Shown here piece after piece: positions 17,566 to 25,068 of a stretch of 64,000 nt of DNA. The stretch's first letter is position 1. Each line of letters opens with the position of its first letter. The position numbers and the translations under genes were made by a program. The notes under the pieces were generated by a model. The model did no database searches. It saw only the letters and a list, made by a program, of their open reading frames with translations, and was not told the origin of the DNA. Source of the stretch: Streptomyces sp. NBC_00557 (GTDB taxonomy: Bacteria > Actinomycetota > Actinomycetes > Streptomycetales > Streptomycetaceae); NCBI RefSeq assembly GCF_036345995.1, contig NZ_CP107796.1, forward strand, positions 6,696,001-6,760,000, given 5' to 3'.

Positions 17566-19375
17566 GATCCATCTCGGCGACTGGGTCGACTCCGGCGTCA
17601 ACTGGCTGGTCGGCCACCTCTCCTGGCTCTTCGACGCCGTCAAGGCGGTCATGGAGGGCATGTACGACGGCATCGACGCCGTGCTCGGCGCGCCCCAGCC
17701 CCTGCTGATGGCCGGCATCCTCGCCGTCGTCGCGTGGTGGCTGCGCGGCCTCACCGCCGGCGTCCTCGCCTTCGCCGGATTCGCGCTGGTCGACTCGCTC
17801 GCCCTGTGGGACCAGGCCATGTCCACGCTCGCCCTGGTCCTCGTGGCGACCGTGATCGCGCTGGTGATCTCCCTCCCGCTGGGCGTCTGGGCCGCCCGCT
17901 CCAAGGCGGTCAGCGCCGCCGTGCGCCCGGTCCTGGACCTGCTGCAGACCATGCCGTCGATGGTCCTGCTGATCCCGGCCATGCTGTTCTTCGGGCTCGG
18001 TACCGCGGCCGGCGTCGTCGCCACCCTGATCTTCGCGCTCGCCCCCGGCGTCCGCATGACCGAGCTCGGCATCCGCCAGGTCGACGCCGAACTGGTCGAG
18101 GCCGCCGAGGCGTTCGGCACGACCCCGCGCGACATCCTCTGGCGGGTCCAGCTGCCGCTCGCCCTGCCGACCATCATGGCCGGCGTCAACCAGGTGATCA
18201 TGCTCGGTCTGTCCATGGTCGTCATCGCCGGCATGGTCGGCACCGGCGGCCTCGGCGGCGCGGTCAACGAGGCCATCGGCCAGCTCGACATCGGCTACGG
18301 CTTCGAGGCGGGCGTCGGCATCGTCGTCCTCGCCATCTACCTCGACCGCGTCACCGGCGCCCTCGGCACCCAGCTGTCCCCGCTGGGACGCAGGGCCGCC
18401 GCGAAGGCACGCACGCGTGCGTGGTCGTACCGGCCGCGCCCGGCCGTCGCCGTCGTCGGCGTGGTCGTCCTCGCGCTCGTCGCGGGCGGCCTCGGCATCT
18501 TCGGCTCCGGCGCCGGCACCAGCTCCGAGGCCTCCGGCACGGACGTCGGCAAGGGCAAGGAGATCCGCATCGGTTACATCCCCTGGGACGAGGGCATCGC
18601 CTCGACCTTCCTGTGGAAGGAGATCCTGGAGGAACGCGGCTTCAAGGTCACCACCACCCAGTACGCGGCCGGCCCCCTCTACACCGGCCTCGCCACCGGC
18701 CAGCTCGACTTCGAGACCGACTCCTGGCTGCCCACCACCCACGCCGAGTACTGGAAGAAGTACGGCAAGCAGCTCGACGACCTCGGCTCCTGGTACGGCC
18801 CGACCTCCCTGGAGCTGACCGTCCCGTCCTATGTGAAGGACGTGAACTCCCTGGCGGACCTCAAGGCCCACGCCTCCGAGTTCGGCGGGAAGATCGTCGG
18901 CATCGAGCCCAGCGCGGGCGAGATGGGCCTGCTGAAGAGCAAGGTCCTCAAGGCGTACGGCCTCGACGGCTCCTACCAGGTGATCGACGGGTCCACCCCG
19001 GCCATGCTCGCCGAGCTCAAGCGCGCCTACTCCAAGAAGCAGCCGGTCGTCGTCACCCTGTGGTCCCCGCACTGGGCGTACAGCGACTACGACCTGAAGA
19101 AGCTCAAGGACCCGAAGGGCGCCTGGGGCAGCGGCGACGGCGTGCACACCCTGGCCCGCAAGGGCTTCGCCGCCGACGATCCGCAGGTCGCCCGCTGGCT
19201 GAAGCACTTCTCCATGACCGAGAAGCAGCTCACCGGCCTGGAGGCGCGGATCCAGAAGGCCGGCAAGGGCCACGAGCAGGACGCCGTACGCGGCTGGCTG
19301 CGCGAGCACCCCGGCCTGGTCGACGCCTGGGCCCCGGTCGCGGGGAAGGACGCCAAGAGCCGGGCGGCCGGGTGA
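17558..19375 (+). CDS. Fused permease and substrate-binding protein of a glycine betaine/proline importer (ProW-ProX)
   Basis: One 605-residue chain joins two transporter subunits. Residues 1-290 are a ProW-type permease with about six membrane helices and the EAA loop (ELVEAAEAFGTTPRDILWRVQLP) that docks on the ATPase. After one more membrane helix (AVAVVGVVVLALVAGGLGIF, about 292-311) comes a ProX/OpuAC-type binding domain (about 325-600) starting EIRIGYIPWDEG. Its aromatic-rich segments (SWLPTTHAEYW, LWSPHWAYSDYDL) are suited to quaternary-amine binding. The binding domain should face outwards, tethered to the membrane. Fusions of this kind are known for OpuA-like systems. Confidence 0.92.
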   Translation: MPRIHLGDWVDSGVNWLVGHLSWLFDAVKAVMEGMYDGIDAVLGAPQPLLMAGILAVVAWWLRGLTAGVLAFAGFALVDSLALWDQAMSTLALVLVATVIALVISLPLGVWAARSKAVSAAVRPVLDLLQTMPSMVLLIPAMLFFGLGTAAGVVATLIFALAPGVRMTELGIRQVDAELVEAAEAFGTTPRDILWRVQLPLALPTIMAGVNQVIMLGLSMVVIAGMVGTGGLGGAVNEAIGQLDIGYGFEAGVGIVVLAIYLDRVTGALGTQLSPLGRRAAAKARTRAWSYRPRPAVAVVGVVVLALVAGGLGIFGSGAGTSSEASGTDVGKGKEIRIGYIPWDEGIASTFLWKEILEERGFKVTTTQYAAGPLYTGLATGQLDFETDSWLPTTHAEYWKKYGKQLDDLGSWYGPTSLELTVPSYVKDVNSLADLKAHASEFGGKIVGIEPSAGEMGLLKSKVLKAYGLDGSYQVIDGSTPAMLAELKRAYSKKQPVVVTLWSPHWAYSDYDLKKLKDPKGAWGSGDGVHTLARKGFAADDPQVARWLKHFSMTEKQLTGLEARIQKAGKGHEQDAVRGWLREHPGLVDAWAPVAGKDAKSRAAG

Positions 19376-19428
19376 GCCCCGGACGCCGGGCGGCTGGATG
19401 AGCCGAGAGCCTGGCGGCCGGGTGACCT
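19359..19428 (+). repeat. Three imperfect tandem copies of a 20-base GC-rich unit spanning the importer stop codon
   Basis: Copies at 19359-19378, 19385-19404 and 19409-19428 share GCC(G/T)GGCGGC(C/T)GG(G/A)TGA. The first copy supplies the TGA of the importer gene and each other copy repeats a TGA. The rest of the gap 19376-19812 (437 bases) contains no gene; it is G/C-rich with short hairpins and ends with the promoter and ribosome site of the next gene. Confidence 0.6.
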
Positions 19429-19701
19429 GACGACTGGCCCGGACCGCCTCCCGAGGGGCGGGTACCGCCGGACGCCACCGCGCGACCGGCGGTGCCCGCC
19501 CTTCGCGGATTTCCGGCACGAGAAGGATCCGGCCAATCACCGTACGTCACGACCGCCGGCCCGTGCGGGGGTCCGCGGCCCGGCCGGCGGGGGTGTCCGC
19601 CACCTGCCGGCCGCGAGTTCCGGTGGCGTCCGGCCCCTGGCACACTGGCGCGAACCGCGGGGGTGGGGGACTGGACATCATGCCGGGTTTGTGACAGCCG
19701 C

Positions 19702-19731
19702 GTGAAACAGTTTGCCGAACATGCGTAGGGT
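19702..19731 (+). promoter_or_regulatory. Candidate promoter of the XRE-cupin gene
   Basis: GTGAAA (19702-19707) and TAGGGT (19726-19731) are separated by 18 bases and lie about 80 bases before the start codon, which has GGGAGGGAG upstream. The T-A-x-x-x-T form is common in Streptomyces -10 boxes. Confidence 0.4.
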
Positions 19732-19812
19732 GCAGAGAAGTCATCGGAAGGGGTGCGCCGCAGAGCGGGCACCCGGAGAGCGGCACGACGAGCGAGGGAG
19801 GGAGCCGGAGCG

Positions 19813-20385
19813 ATGGGCGACCACAAAGAGCAGCAGCCCGTGCGGGTGGGCGCGGCCGTCCGGCGGCGCCGTCGTGCCCTGGAGCTGACCCTCGCCGTCG
19901 TGGCCGAGCGCAGCGGCCTGTCGGTGCCCTTCCTCAGCCAGGTCGAGAACGACCGGGCCCGCCCCAGCCGCACCTCGCTGGAGCGGCTGGCCGACGCCCT
20001 GCGCACCACCGCCGTGGAACTCCTCGCCGCCGCCGACCCGGCGGCGAGCGTCGACGTCGTCCGCGCCGACCCGGCCGCCGAGGACGACTTCGCGCCCCGC
20101 ACCCGTTCCCTGGTCCGCGGCCACCACCAGCTGCACGCCTCCGAGTTCACCGGCGACCACGACGCGGGCCGCGAGTTCCAGCACCGCAACGACGAGCTGA
20201 TGTACGTCGCCGACGGCGCGGTCGAGATCGAGGCGGAGGGGCGCGCGTACCGCCTGGGCCGGGGCGACACCCTGTACCTGACGGGCGGCGTCAGGCACCG
20301 GTGGCGGGCGACGGTGCCGGACACCCGGGTGGTGGTCGTGGCGGTCGCCGAGCACATCGAGGCCGTGCAGGACAGGTCCCGTTAG
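19813..20385 (+). CDS. XRE-family regulator with C-terminal cupin
   Basis: A 190-residue two-domain regulator. The helix-turn-helix spans about residues 15-70 (RRRRRALELTLAVVAERSGLSVPFLSQVEND, then PSRTSLERLADAL). A cupin barrel follows with HRNDELMYVADGAVEIEAEG and YLTGGVRHRW, the two conserved cupin motifs with potential metal-binding histidines. Such proteins sense small molecules and control catabolic or transport genes. Downstream, a metal-receptor-like gene overlaps its stop by one base and is probably co-transcribed. Confidence 0.88.
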   Translation: MGDHKEQQPVRVGAAVRRRRRALELTLAVVAERSGLSVPFLSQVENDRARPSRTSLERLADALRTTAVELLAAADPAASVDVVRADPAAEDDFAPRTRSLVRGHHQLHASEFTGDHDAGREFQHRNDELMYVADGAVEIEAEGRAYRLGRGDTLYLTGGVRHRWRATVPDTRVVVVAVAEHIEAVQDRSR

Positions 20386-21104
20386 TGCGGGTCGTCTCCC
20401 TGGTCCCGTCCCTCACGGAGGCGGTGGCCCGGACCCTGCCCGGCGCCCTCGTCGGCGCCACCGACTGGTGCACGCACCCGGCGGACCTCGACGTCACCAG
20501 GATCGGCGGCACCAAGAACCCCGCGCTCGACCGCATCCTCGCCCTCGCCCCCGACCTGGTGATCGCCAACGAGGAGGAGAACCGCGCCCCCGATCTCGAC
20601 GCCCTGCGCGCCGCGGGCCTCGCCGTGCTGGTCACCGAGGTGCGCAGCGTCCCGCAGGCCTTCGCCGAGCTGGACCGGGTCCTTCGGGCGTGCGGTGCGC
20701 ACGGGCGGCCCCGCTGGCTGAAGGAGGCGGAGGAGGCCTGGGCCGCGCTGCCCGAGCCGGCCGGGCGCAGGACGGCGGTCGTACCGGTCTGGCGCCGGCC
20801 CTGGATGGTCCTCGGCCGGGACACCTTCGCCGGTGACGTGCTGGCCCGGCTCGGCGTGGACCACCTGTACGCCGGCCACCCCGACCGCTACCCCCGCGTG
20901 CCGCTGGACGACCTGCGGGCGGCGGCGCCGGACCTCGTGGTGCTGCCCGACGAGCCGTACCGCTTCACCGGGGACGACGGCCCCGAGGCCTTCCCCGGCC
21001 TGCCCTGCGCCCTGGTCAGCGGGCGCCACCTGACCTGGTACGGCCCGTCCCTCACCGAGGCGCCGCGGGTGCTGTCCGAGGCGCTGCGAGCAGCGCGCCG
21101 CTGA
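20385..21104 (+). CDS. Helical-backbone metal receptor (BtuF/FhuD-like), apparently cytoplasmic
   Basis: A 239-residue protein with the class III periplasmic-binding fold. VRVVSLVPSLTEAV opens the first lobe, GATDWCTHP and IGGTKNPALDRILALAPDLVIANEEEN are characteristic of BtuF-like cobalamin/metal receptors, and the second lobe begins after the RWLKEAEEAW helix. No signal peptide or lipobox is visible when starting at GTG 20385, which overlaps the regulator stop. A cytoplasmic or regulatory role is therefore possible; the ligand is unknown. Its 3' end overlaps the convergent TDT transporter gene by 53 bases. Confidence 0.82.
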   Translation: MRVVSLVPSLTEAVARTLPGALVGATDWCTHPADLDVTRIGGTKNPALDRILALAPDLVIANEEENRAPDLDALRAAGLAVLVTEVRSVPQAFAELDRVLRACGAHGRPRWLKEAEEAWAALPEPAGRRTAVVPVWRRPWMVLGRDTFAGDVLARLGVDHLYAGHPDRYPRVPLDDLRAAAPDLVVLPDEPYRFTGDDGPEAFPGLPCALVSGRHLTWYGPSLTEAPRVLSEALRAARR

Positions 21105-22179
21105 GCAGGCCCCGCACGGTGCCGGAGGCGGCCGCGAGCCAGCCGGCGGCGAGCAGCGCGTACAGCCCGACGGCCAGCCCGCCGTACACCACGAGACCGG
21201 TGTGCCGGGCGAGCGCCATCGCGCCGGTGACACACGTGCCCACCGGGAAGGTGAACGCCCACCAGGTCATCGCGAACCTCATGCCGTGCCGGCGCGCCCG
21301 CACCACGTGCGCCGCCGCCAGCGCCAGCCACAGCAGCGCGAACCCCATGACCGGCACCCCGTACAGGACGGCGAAGACGTCCAGCCCGCGCGCGTACGGC
21401 GCCGGTACGACCCCCGCCGCCGCATCCGCGATCTTGCCGACCGCCGTGGTGGACTGCCCGAGCGGACCCAGGACCAGGAACAGCGTCGGGGTCAGCGCGA
21501 GCGGCAGCGGGCCGGAGAGCAGCCGGCCGAAGACCAGCGGCAGCATCAGCAGCGTCGCCAACAGGCTCAGCCCGAACAGGGCGAGACTGCCCAGCAGCAG
21601 GGTCGCGCGCGCCTGACCGGGCGGCACGTGCGGCACCAGCAGCGGGCCGAGCGCGGCCGACACCATCGGCGCGACCAGCGGCAGCAGCCACGCGGGGGAC
21701 GCCTGCGCGGGCCCGGCCCGGTGCCGTACGGCCATCAGGTACGGCACGGCCACCGCGGCCGCCAGCCCGACCGCCGTGCCCGCCGTGAACAGGACGGCGT
21801 CCAGCACGACCGCGGCGCGGGCGCCGATCACCTGCTGCCCGGCGGTCAGGGCCCCGCCGCCGACCGCCAGCAGGGCCATCGACAGGCAGCCGTAGAAGGG
21901 GGCCACGGCCGGGTCGAGGAGATGGGCGCGGGCCTGGTCGCGGTGGTGGGCCCAGTGCAGGGAGCGGGCCGCCAGCAGGGCCGCCAGCATGATCAGGGAC
22001 AGCACCCAGCAGGCGGCGAAGACGACGCGCAGCACCGCCGCGTGCGCGGGCAGCGCCACGCCGGCCGAGCCGAGGACGGCGGTGCCCATGACGGCGGCGT
22101 ACCAGTTGGGGCCCAGGTGGCGGACCCGGGCGGCCGGCGTGACGGAGGCGGCGGACAAGGGATGGGCTGCGGTGACCAT
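21052..22179 (-). CDS. TDT-family transporter (TehA/SLAC1/Mae1-like)
   Basis: A 375-residue polytopic membrane protein with about ten hydrophobic helices. HLGPNWYAAVMGTAVLG at the N terminus and AMTWWAFTFPVGTCVTGAMALA near the C terminus are hallmarks of the tellurite-resistance/dicarboxylate transporter (TDT) family, which includes sulphite exporter SSU1 and anion channel SLAC1. ATG 22179 is chosen because it starts the conserved region. It is divergent from a LysR gene, which probably regulates it. The physiological substrate, perhaps sulphite, malate or another anion, cannot be decided. Confidence 0.87.
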   Translation of the reverse strand: MVTAAHPLSAASVTPAARVRHLGPNWYAAVMGTAVLGSAGVALPAHAAVLRVVFAACWVLSLIMLAALLAARSLHWAHHRDQARAHLLDPAVAPFYGCLSMALLAVGGGALTAGQQVIGARAAVVLDAVLFTAGTAVGLAAAVAVPYLMAVRHRAGPAQASPAWLLPLVAPMVSAALGPLLVPHVPPGQARATLLLGSLALFGLSLLATLLMLPLVFGRLLSGPLPLALTPTLFLVLGPLGQSTTAVGKIADAAAGVVPAPYARGLDVFAVLYGVPVMGFALLWLALAAAHVVRARRHGMRFAMTWWAFTFPVGTCVTGAMALARHTGLVVYGGLAVGLYALLAAGWLAAASGTVRGLLSGALLAAPRTAPAAPR

Positions 22180-22236
22180 GGCCCCACGGTCCCGCCGCCC
22201 CTCGCGCGTGACCAGGGAGTTCCCTCCTATGAGGAC

Positions 22237-22251
22237 ATAAGCTGGTCTTAT
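22237..22251. promoter_or_regulatory. LysR-type T-N11-A inverted repeat
   Basis: ATAAG-N5-CTTAT forms the classic T-N11-A LysR box (T 22238, A 22250) in the 70-base divergent gap. It overlaps the first codon of the lysR gene, which suggests either autorepression with a leaderless transcript or a start further downstream. Confidence 0.55.
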
Positions 22252-23215
22252 GAGCGAGACGGCGGGGCGGCGAGAGCGCACATCGGAACGCACGGCACCG
22301 GATCACCCGGAGCCGGACCGCACGGCATCGCTGGCCCACCGGGTGCCCGATCTGGCCGCGCTGGAGCTGCTGCTCGCGGTGGCACGGCTGGGCAGTCTCG
22401 GGGCCGCGGCGCGGGAGGTCGGGATCACCCAGCCCGCCGCCAGCAGCCGGATCCGCTCCATGGAACGGCAGCTCGGTGTGGCCCTCGTCGACCGCTCGCC
22501 CCGGGGCTCCCGGCTCACGGACGCCGGCGCGCTGGTCACGGACTGGGCCCGCCGCGTCGTCGAGGCGGCGGCCGCCTTCGACGCGGGCGCGCGGGCGCTG
22601 CGGGACCGCCGGGACTCGCGGCTGAGGGTCGCGGCGAGCATGACCATCGCCGAGTACCTGCTGCCCGGCTGGCTCCTCGCCCTGCACGCCGAGCGGCCGG
22701 ACACCGCGGTGTCGCTCCTCGCGGGCAACTCCGCGAAGGTCGCGGAACTGCTGCTCGCGGGCGAGGCGGACCTCGGGTTCGTGGAGGGCCTGTCCGTGCC
22801 CACGGGGCTCGACTCCGCCGTCATCGCCCGCGACCGCCTGATCGTCGTCACCGCGCCGGCCCATCCCTGGGCCCGCCGCCGGCGCCCCCTGACGCCGGAC
22901 GAGCTGGCGGCCACCCCGCTGATCCTCCGGGAACGCGGCTCCGGCACCCGCCAGGTCCTCGACGCGGCGCTCGGCGGCCTCGCCCGCCCCCTGATCGAGC
23001 TGTCCTCCACCACGGCGGTCAAGGCCTCCGCGGTCAGCGGCGCCGGCCCCTCGGTGCTCAGCGAACTGGCGGTGGGGGAGGAACTGGCCATGCGGCGCCT
23101 GGTCAGCATCCCGGTCGAGGGCGTGTCCCTCCGCCGCGACCTGCGCGCGGTCTGGCCGACGGGCCACCGCCCCACGGGCCCGGCGCGGGAGCTGCTCTCC
23201 CTGACGCGAGGGTGA
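22250..23215 (+). CDS. LysR-family transcriptional regulator
   Basis: A 321-residue LysR protein. The winged helix covers about residues 33-95 (LAALELLLAVARLGSLGAAARE, ITQPAASSRIRSMERQLG, LVDRSPRGSRLTDAG), preceded by a charged 30-residue extension. The C-terminal effector-binding domain (about 120-305) resembles those of the CysB/CbbR type and contains RERGSGTRQVLD, where relatives bind anionic ligands. The ATG at 22250 lacks a ribosome site within normal distance (GAGG lies 15 bases upstream), so initiation may be leaderless. The divergent TDT transporter is the obvious target. Confidence 0.9.
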   Translation: MSETAGRRERTSERTAPDHPEPDRTASLAHRVPDLAALELLLAVARLGSLGAAAREVGITQPAASSRIRSMERQLGVALVDRSPRGSRLTDAGALVTDWARRVVEAAAAFDAGARALRDRRDSRLRVAASMTIAEYLLPGWLLALHAERPDTAVSLLAGNSAKVAELLLAGEADLGFVEGLSVPTGLDSAVIARDRLIVVTAPAHPWARRRRPLTPDELAATPLILRERGSGTRQVLDAALGGLARPLIELSSTTAVKASAVSGAGPSVLSELAVGEELAMRRLVSIPVEGVSLRRDLRAVWPTGHRPTGPARELLSLTRG

Positions 23216-23308
23216 CGCGCGCTCCGCGACTGGGCGGAATGCGTCCCGCGCCCGGCTGGGGGAGGCACGACTGCCCGCAGCGCCGGCGACGCTGACAAGC
23301 CGACGGCT

Positions 23309-23350
23309 CTGCAACGCCCCAGGGGCGCGGGGAACTGCGCGACCAGCCAC
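23309..23350 (+). repeat. Streptomyces-type dispersed intergenic repeat, copy 1
   Basis: CTGCAACGCCCC-A-GGGGCGCGGGG, then AACTGCGCGACCAGCCAC. An inverted second copy is at 37321-37363. The element contains a tight CGCCCC/GGGGCG hairpin. I know near-identical sequences from intergenic regions of many Streptomyces genomes. It sits in the 272-base gap 23216-23487 between the 3' ends of the lysR gene and the convergent amidotransferase gene, which contains no ORF I would support. Confidence 0.7.
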
Positions 23351-23487
23351 AACGCACCCGCACCCCGCGGACGGCCCGTGGGCGACGCCCGCCCGGCACC
23401 CACAAGGCGCGGGCACCCCGCAGCAATCGGCTTCGCCGAAAACCCCTTGGCCAGGTGGCGCAGCCACACGGCAGTCGGCGCCAACCG

Positions 23488-24186
23488 TCATCCCGTGGCG
23501 GAGCCGGCCGCAGTCACCAGCGCGCGCATCACCCGCACGTCCTCGCCCATCTCCGGGTGCCACTGCACGCCCAGCGCCCAGCCCCGGCCGGCCGGCAGCT
23601 CGATCGCCTCCACCGTGCCGTCCGCCGCGTAGGCCGACGGCACCAGGCCCGCACCGAGGCGGTCCACGGCCTGGTGGTGGTAGGTCGGCACGGTCGTCTC
23701 CTCCGGGACGATCCCGGCGTACAGGCTCCCCGGCACCGGCTTGACCGGGTGGCCGCCGAACACGCCGACCACCTCCGCGTGCCCCTCCAGGTGCTGGACC
23801 AGCGTTCCGCCGAGCGCCACGTTCAGCAGCTGCATGCCCCGGCAGACGCCCAGCAGCGGCACCCCCGCGGCCAGCGCTGCGTCGATCAGCGCCAGCTCCC
23901 ACGCGTCCCGTTCGAGCGCCGGCGGCCCCGTGCGCGGGGAGCGCTCGGCGCCGTACCGGGCCGGGTCCACGTCCGGGCCGCCGGCGATCACCAGGCCGTC
24001 CAGCCGGGCCACCGTCTCCGCGGCGCGCTCCGGCGCGTCCGGCGGGAGCATCGCGGCCAGGCCGCCGGCCCGCTGCACCAGCCGCGGATAGCCGGCCGGC
24101 AGCAGCGCCGCGTCCAGCTCCCACACCCCCCACCGCGCGGCGGACTCCAGATAGGTGCTGACGCCGATCAGCGGTCGTACGGTCAT
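23488..24186 (-). CDS. Class I glutamine amidotransferase-like gamma-glutamyl hydrolase (PuuD type)
   Basis: A 232-residue enzyme of the peptidase C26/PuuD family, which hydrolyses the gamma-glutamyl bond of intermediates such as gamma-glutamyl-GABA. The nucleophile is in GVCRGMQLLNVALGG (Cys), and the partner residues are in YHHQAV and VQWHPE (His-Pro-Glu). In E. coli the matching step releases the amine-derived acid at the end of the gamma-glutamylated putrescine pathway. Here it fits the GlnA4 and aldehyde dehydrogenase genes across the regulator. ATG 24186 is preceded by a GGGGAGG site. A candidate operator lies at 24206-24226. Confidence 0.9.
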   Translation of the reverse strand: MTVRPLIGVSTYLESAARWGVWELDAALLPAGYPRLVQRAGGLAAMLPPDAPERAAETVARLDGLVIAGGPDVDPARYGAERSPRTGPPALERDAWELALIDAALAAGVPLLGVCRGMQLLNVALGGTLVQHLEGHAEVVGVFGGHPVKPVPGSLYAGIVPEETTVPTYHHQAVDRLGAGLVPSAYAADGTVEAIELPAGRGWALGVQWHPEMGEDVRVMRALVTAAGSATG

Positions 24187-24205
24187 GCCGGCCTCCCCGG
24201 AAGAA

Positions 24206-24226
24206 AAAGGTTTGCTTTCATACCTT
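24206..24226. promoter_or_regulatory. Candidate GntR operator, copy 1
   Basis: AAAGGTT-N7-ATACCTT, upstream of the amidotransferase gene and just after the regulator's stop codon. The same pattern with the same spacing recurs at 24994-25014 before glnA4. Confidence 0.55.
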
Positions 24227-24232
24227 TAAGGG

Positions 24233-24970
24233 TCATGCGAGGAAGCCCCGCAACAGCGCCGCCGTGCCCGCGCAGTGCTCGCGCATCATCTCCCGCGCGC
24301 CGTCCGCGTCCCCGTCCAGCACCGCCTCCACCAGCGCGGTGTGCTGGCGCTGCGAGTGCTCCAGGTTGCGCACCAGCAGCGGGATGCAGTCGAGCAGATC
24401 GTTCACCTGCGCCCGCACCGACGCGTACTGCGCGGTCAGCGAGGGGGAGCCGCACAGCTCGGCGAGGGTCAGGTGGAGCAGGGTGTCCTGGCGTCGGTAG
24501 TCCGCCAGCGGGGCGTCGTGCGTGCGGGCCAGCGCCTCGCGCAGCCGGTCCGCCCGGCCGTCCGTGAGACCGTGCGCCGCGCACAGCCCGGCCGCGCCCA
24601 CCTCCAGCACCTCGCGGAACCGCAGCACGTCCTCCAGGTCGACCCCGGCGACCCGCCGGCGCAGCTCGTCCTCGCCGCCGCCGTCCGCGCGCGGCAGCAC
24701 GAACGTTCCGCCGTAGCGTCCGCGCCGCGCCTCGACCAGACCCTGGTCCTGGAGCACCTTCAGCACCTCGCGCAGCGTCACCCGGCTGATCCCGAGCCGC
24801 TCCGCCAGCTCCCGCTCGGCCGGCAGCCGCTCGCCGCCCGGCACCAGGCCGAGCCGCACGACCTGGAGGATCTGCTCCAGCGCCTCCTCGAAGCCGTTGC
24901 CCGCCCGCACCGGCCGCAGCACCGGAGCCAGCCGGTCGCCCACCCCCCGGGGGTGGCTCTCCCACGACAT
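24233..24970 (-). CDS. GntR/FadR-family regulator with FCD domain
   Basis: A 245-residue regulator. The winged helix is at about residues 25-95 (FEEALEQILQVVRLGLVPGGERLPAERELAERLGISRVTLREVLKVL in family form). The all-helical FCD ligand domain (about 105-240) has a likely metal site formed by D/H residues such as RQDTLLHLTLAELC and the late REHC. FCD regulators respond to carboxylic or amino-acid-like ligands. It lies between the amidotransferase gene and the divergent glnA4 operon and most likely controls both. In S. coelicolor the regulator next to glnA4 occupies the same place. Confidence 0.92.
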   Translation of the reverse strand: MSWESHPRGVGDRLAPVLRPVRAGNGFEEALEQILQVVRLGLVPGGERLPAERELAERLGISRVTLREVLKVLQDQGLVEARRGRYGGTFVLPRADGGGEDELRRRVAGVDLEDVLRFREVLEVGAAGLCAAHGLTDGRADRLREALARTHDAPLADYRRQDTLLHLTLAELCGSPSLTAQYASVRAQVNDLLDCIPLLVRNLEHSQRQHTALVEAVLDGDADGAREMMREHCAGTAALLRGFLA

Positions 24971-24993
24971 CCGGCCGTACCCCCTTCCCAGGC

Positions 24994-25014
24994 AATGGTT
25001 CCGGGCAATACCTT
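24994..25014. promoter_or_regulatory. Candidate GntR operator, copy 2
   Basis: AATGGTT-N7-ATACCTT in the 98-base gap between the gntR gene and glnA4. It shares eleven or more fixed bases and identical spacing with 24206-24226. Confidence 0.55.
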
Positions 25015-25068
25015 ATGGCTCCCGGCTCGGCCGAAAAAGCGCTCCAGGCGCCGAAGGAGGCTTCTCCC

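Noticed and set aside
19376..19812. A gene in the 437-base gap after the betaine importer
   Set aside because: Frames there are open only by base composition and lack a ribosome site or recognisable protein features.
20888..24133. Open minus-strand frame of about 1080 codons
   Set aside because: It runs through the TDT, LysR and amidotransferase genes in wrong frames and has no recognisable domains. It is open only because stop codons are rare at this GC content.
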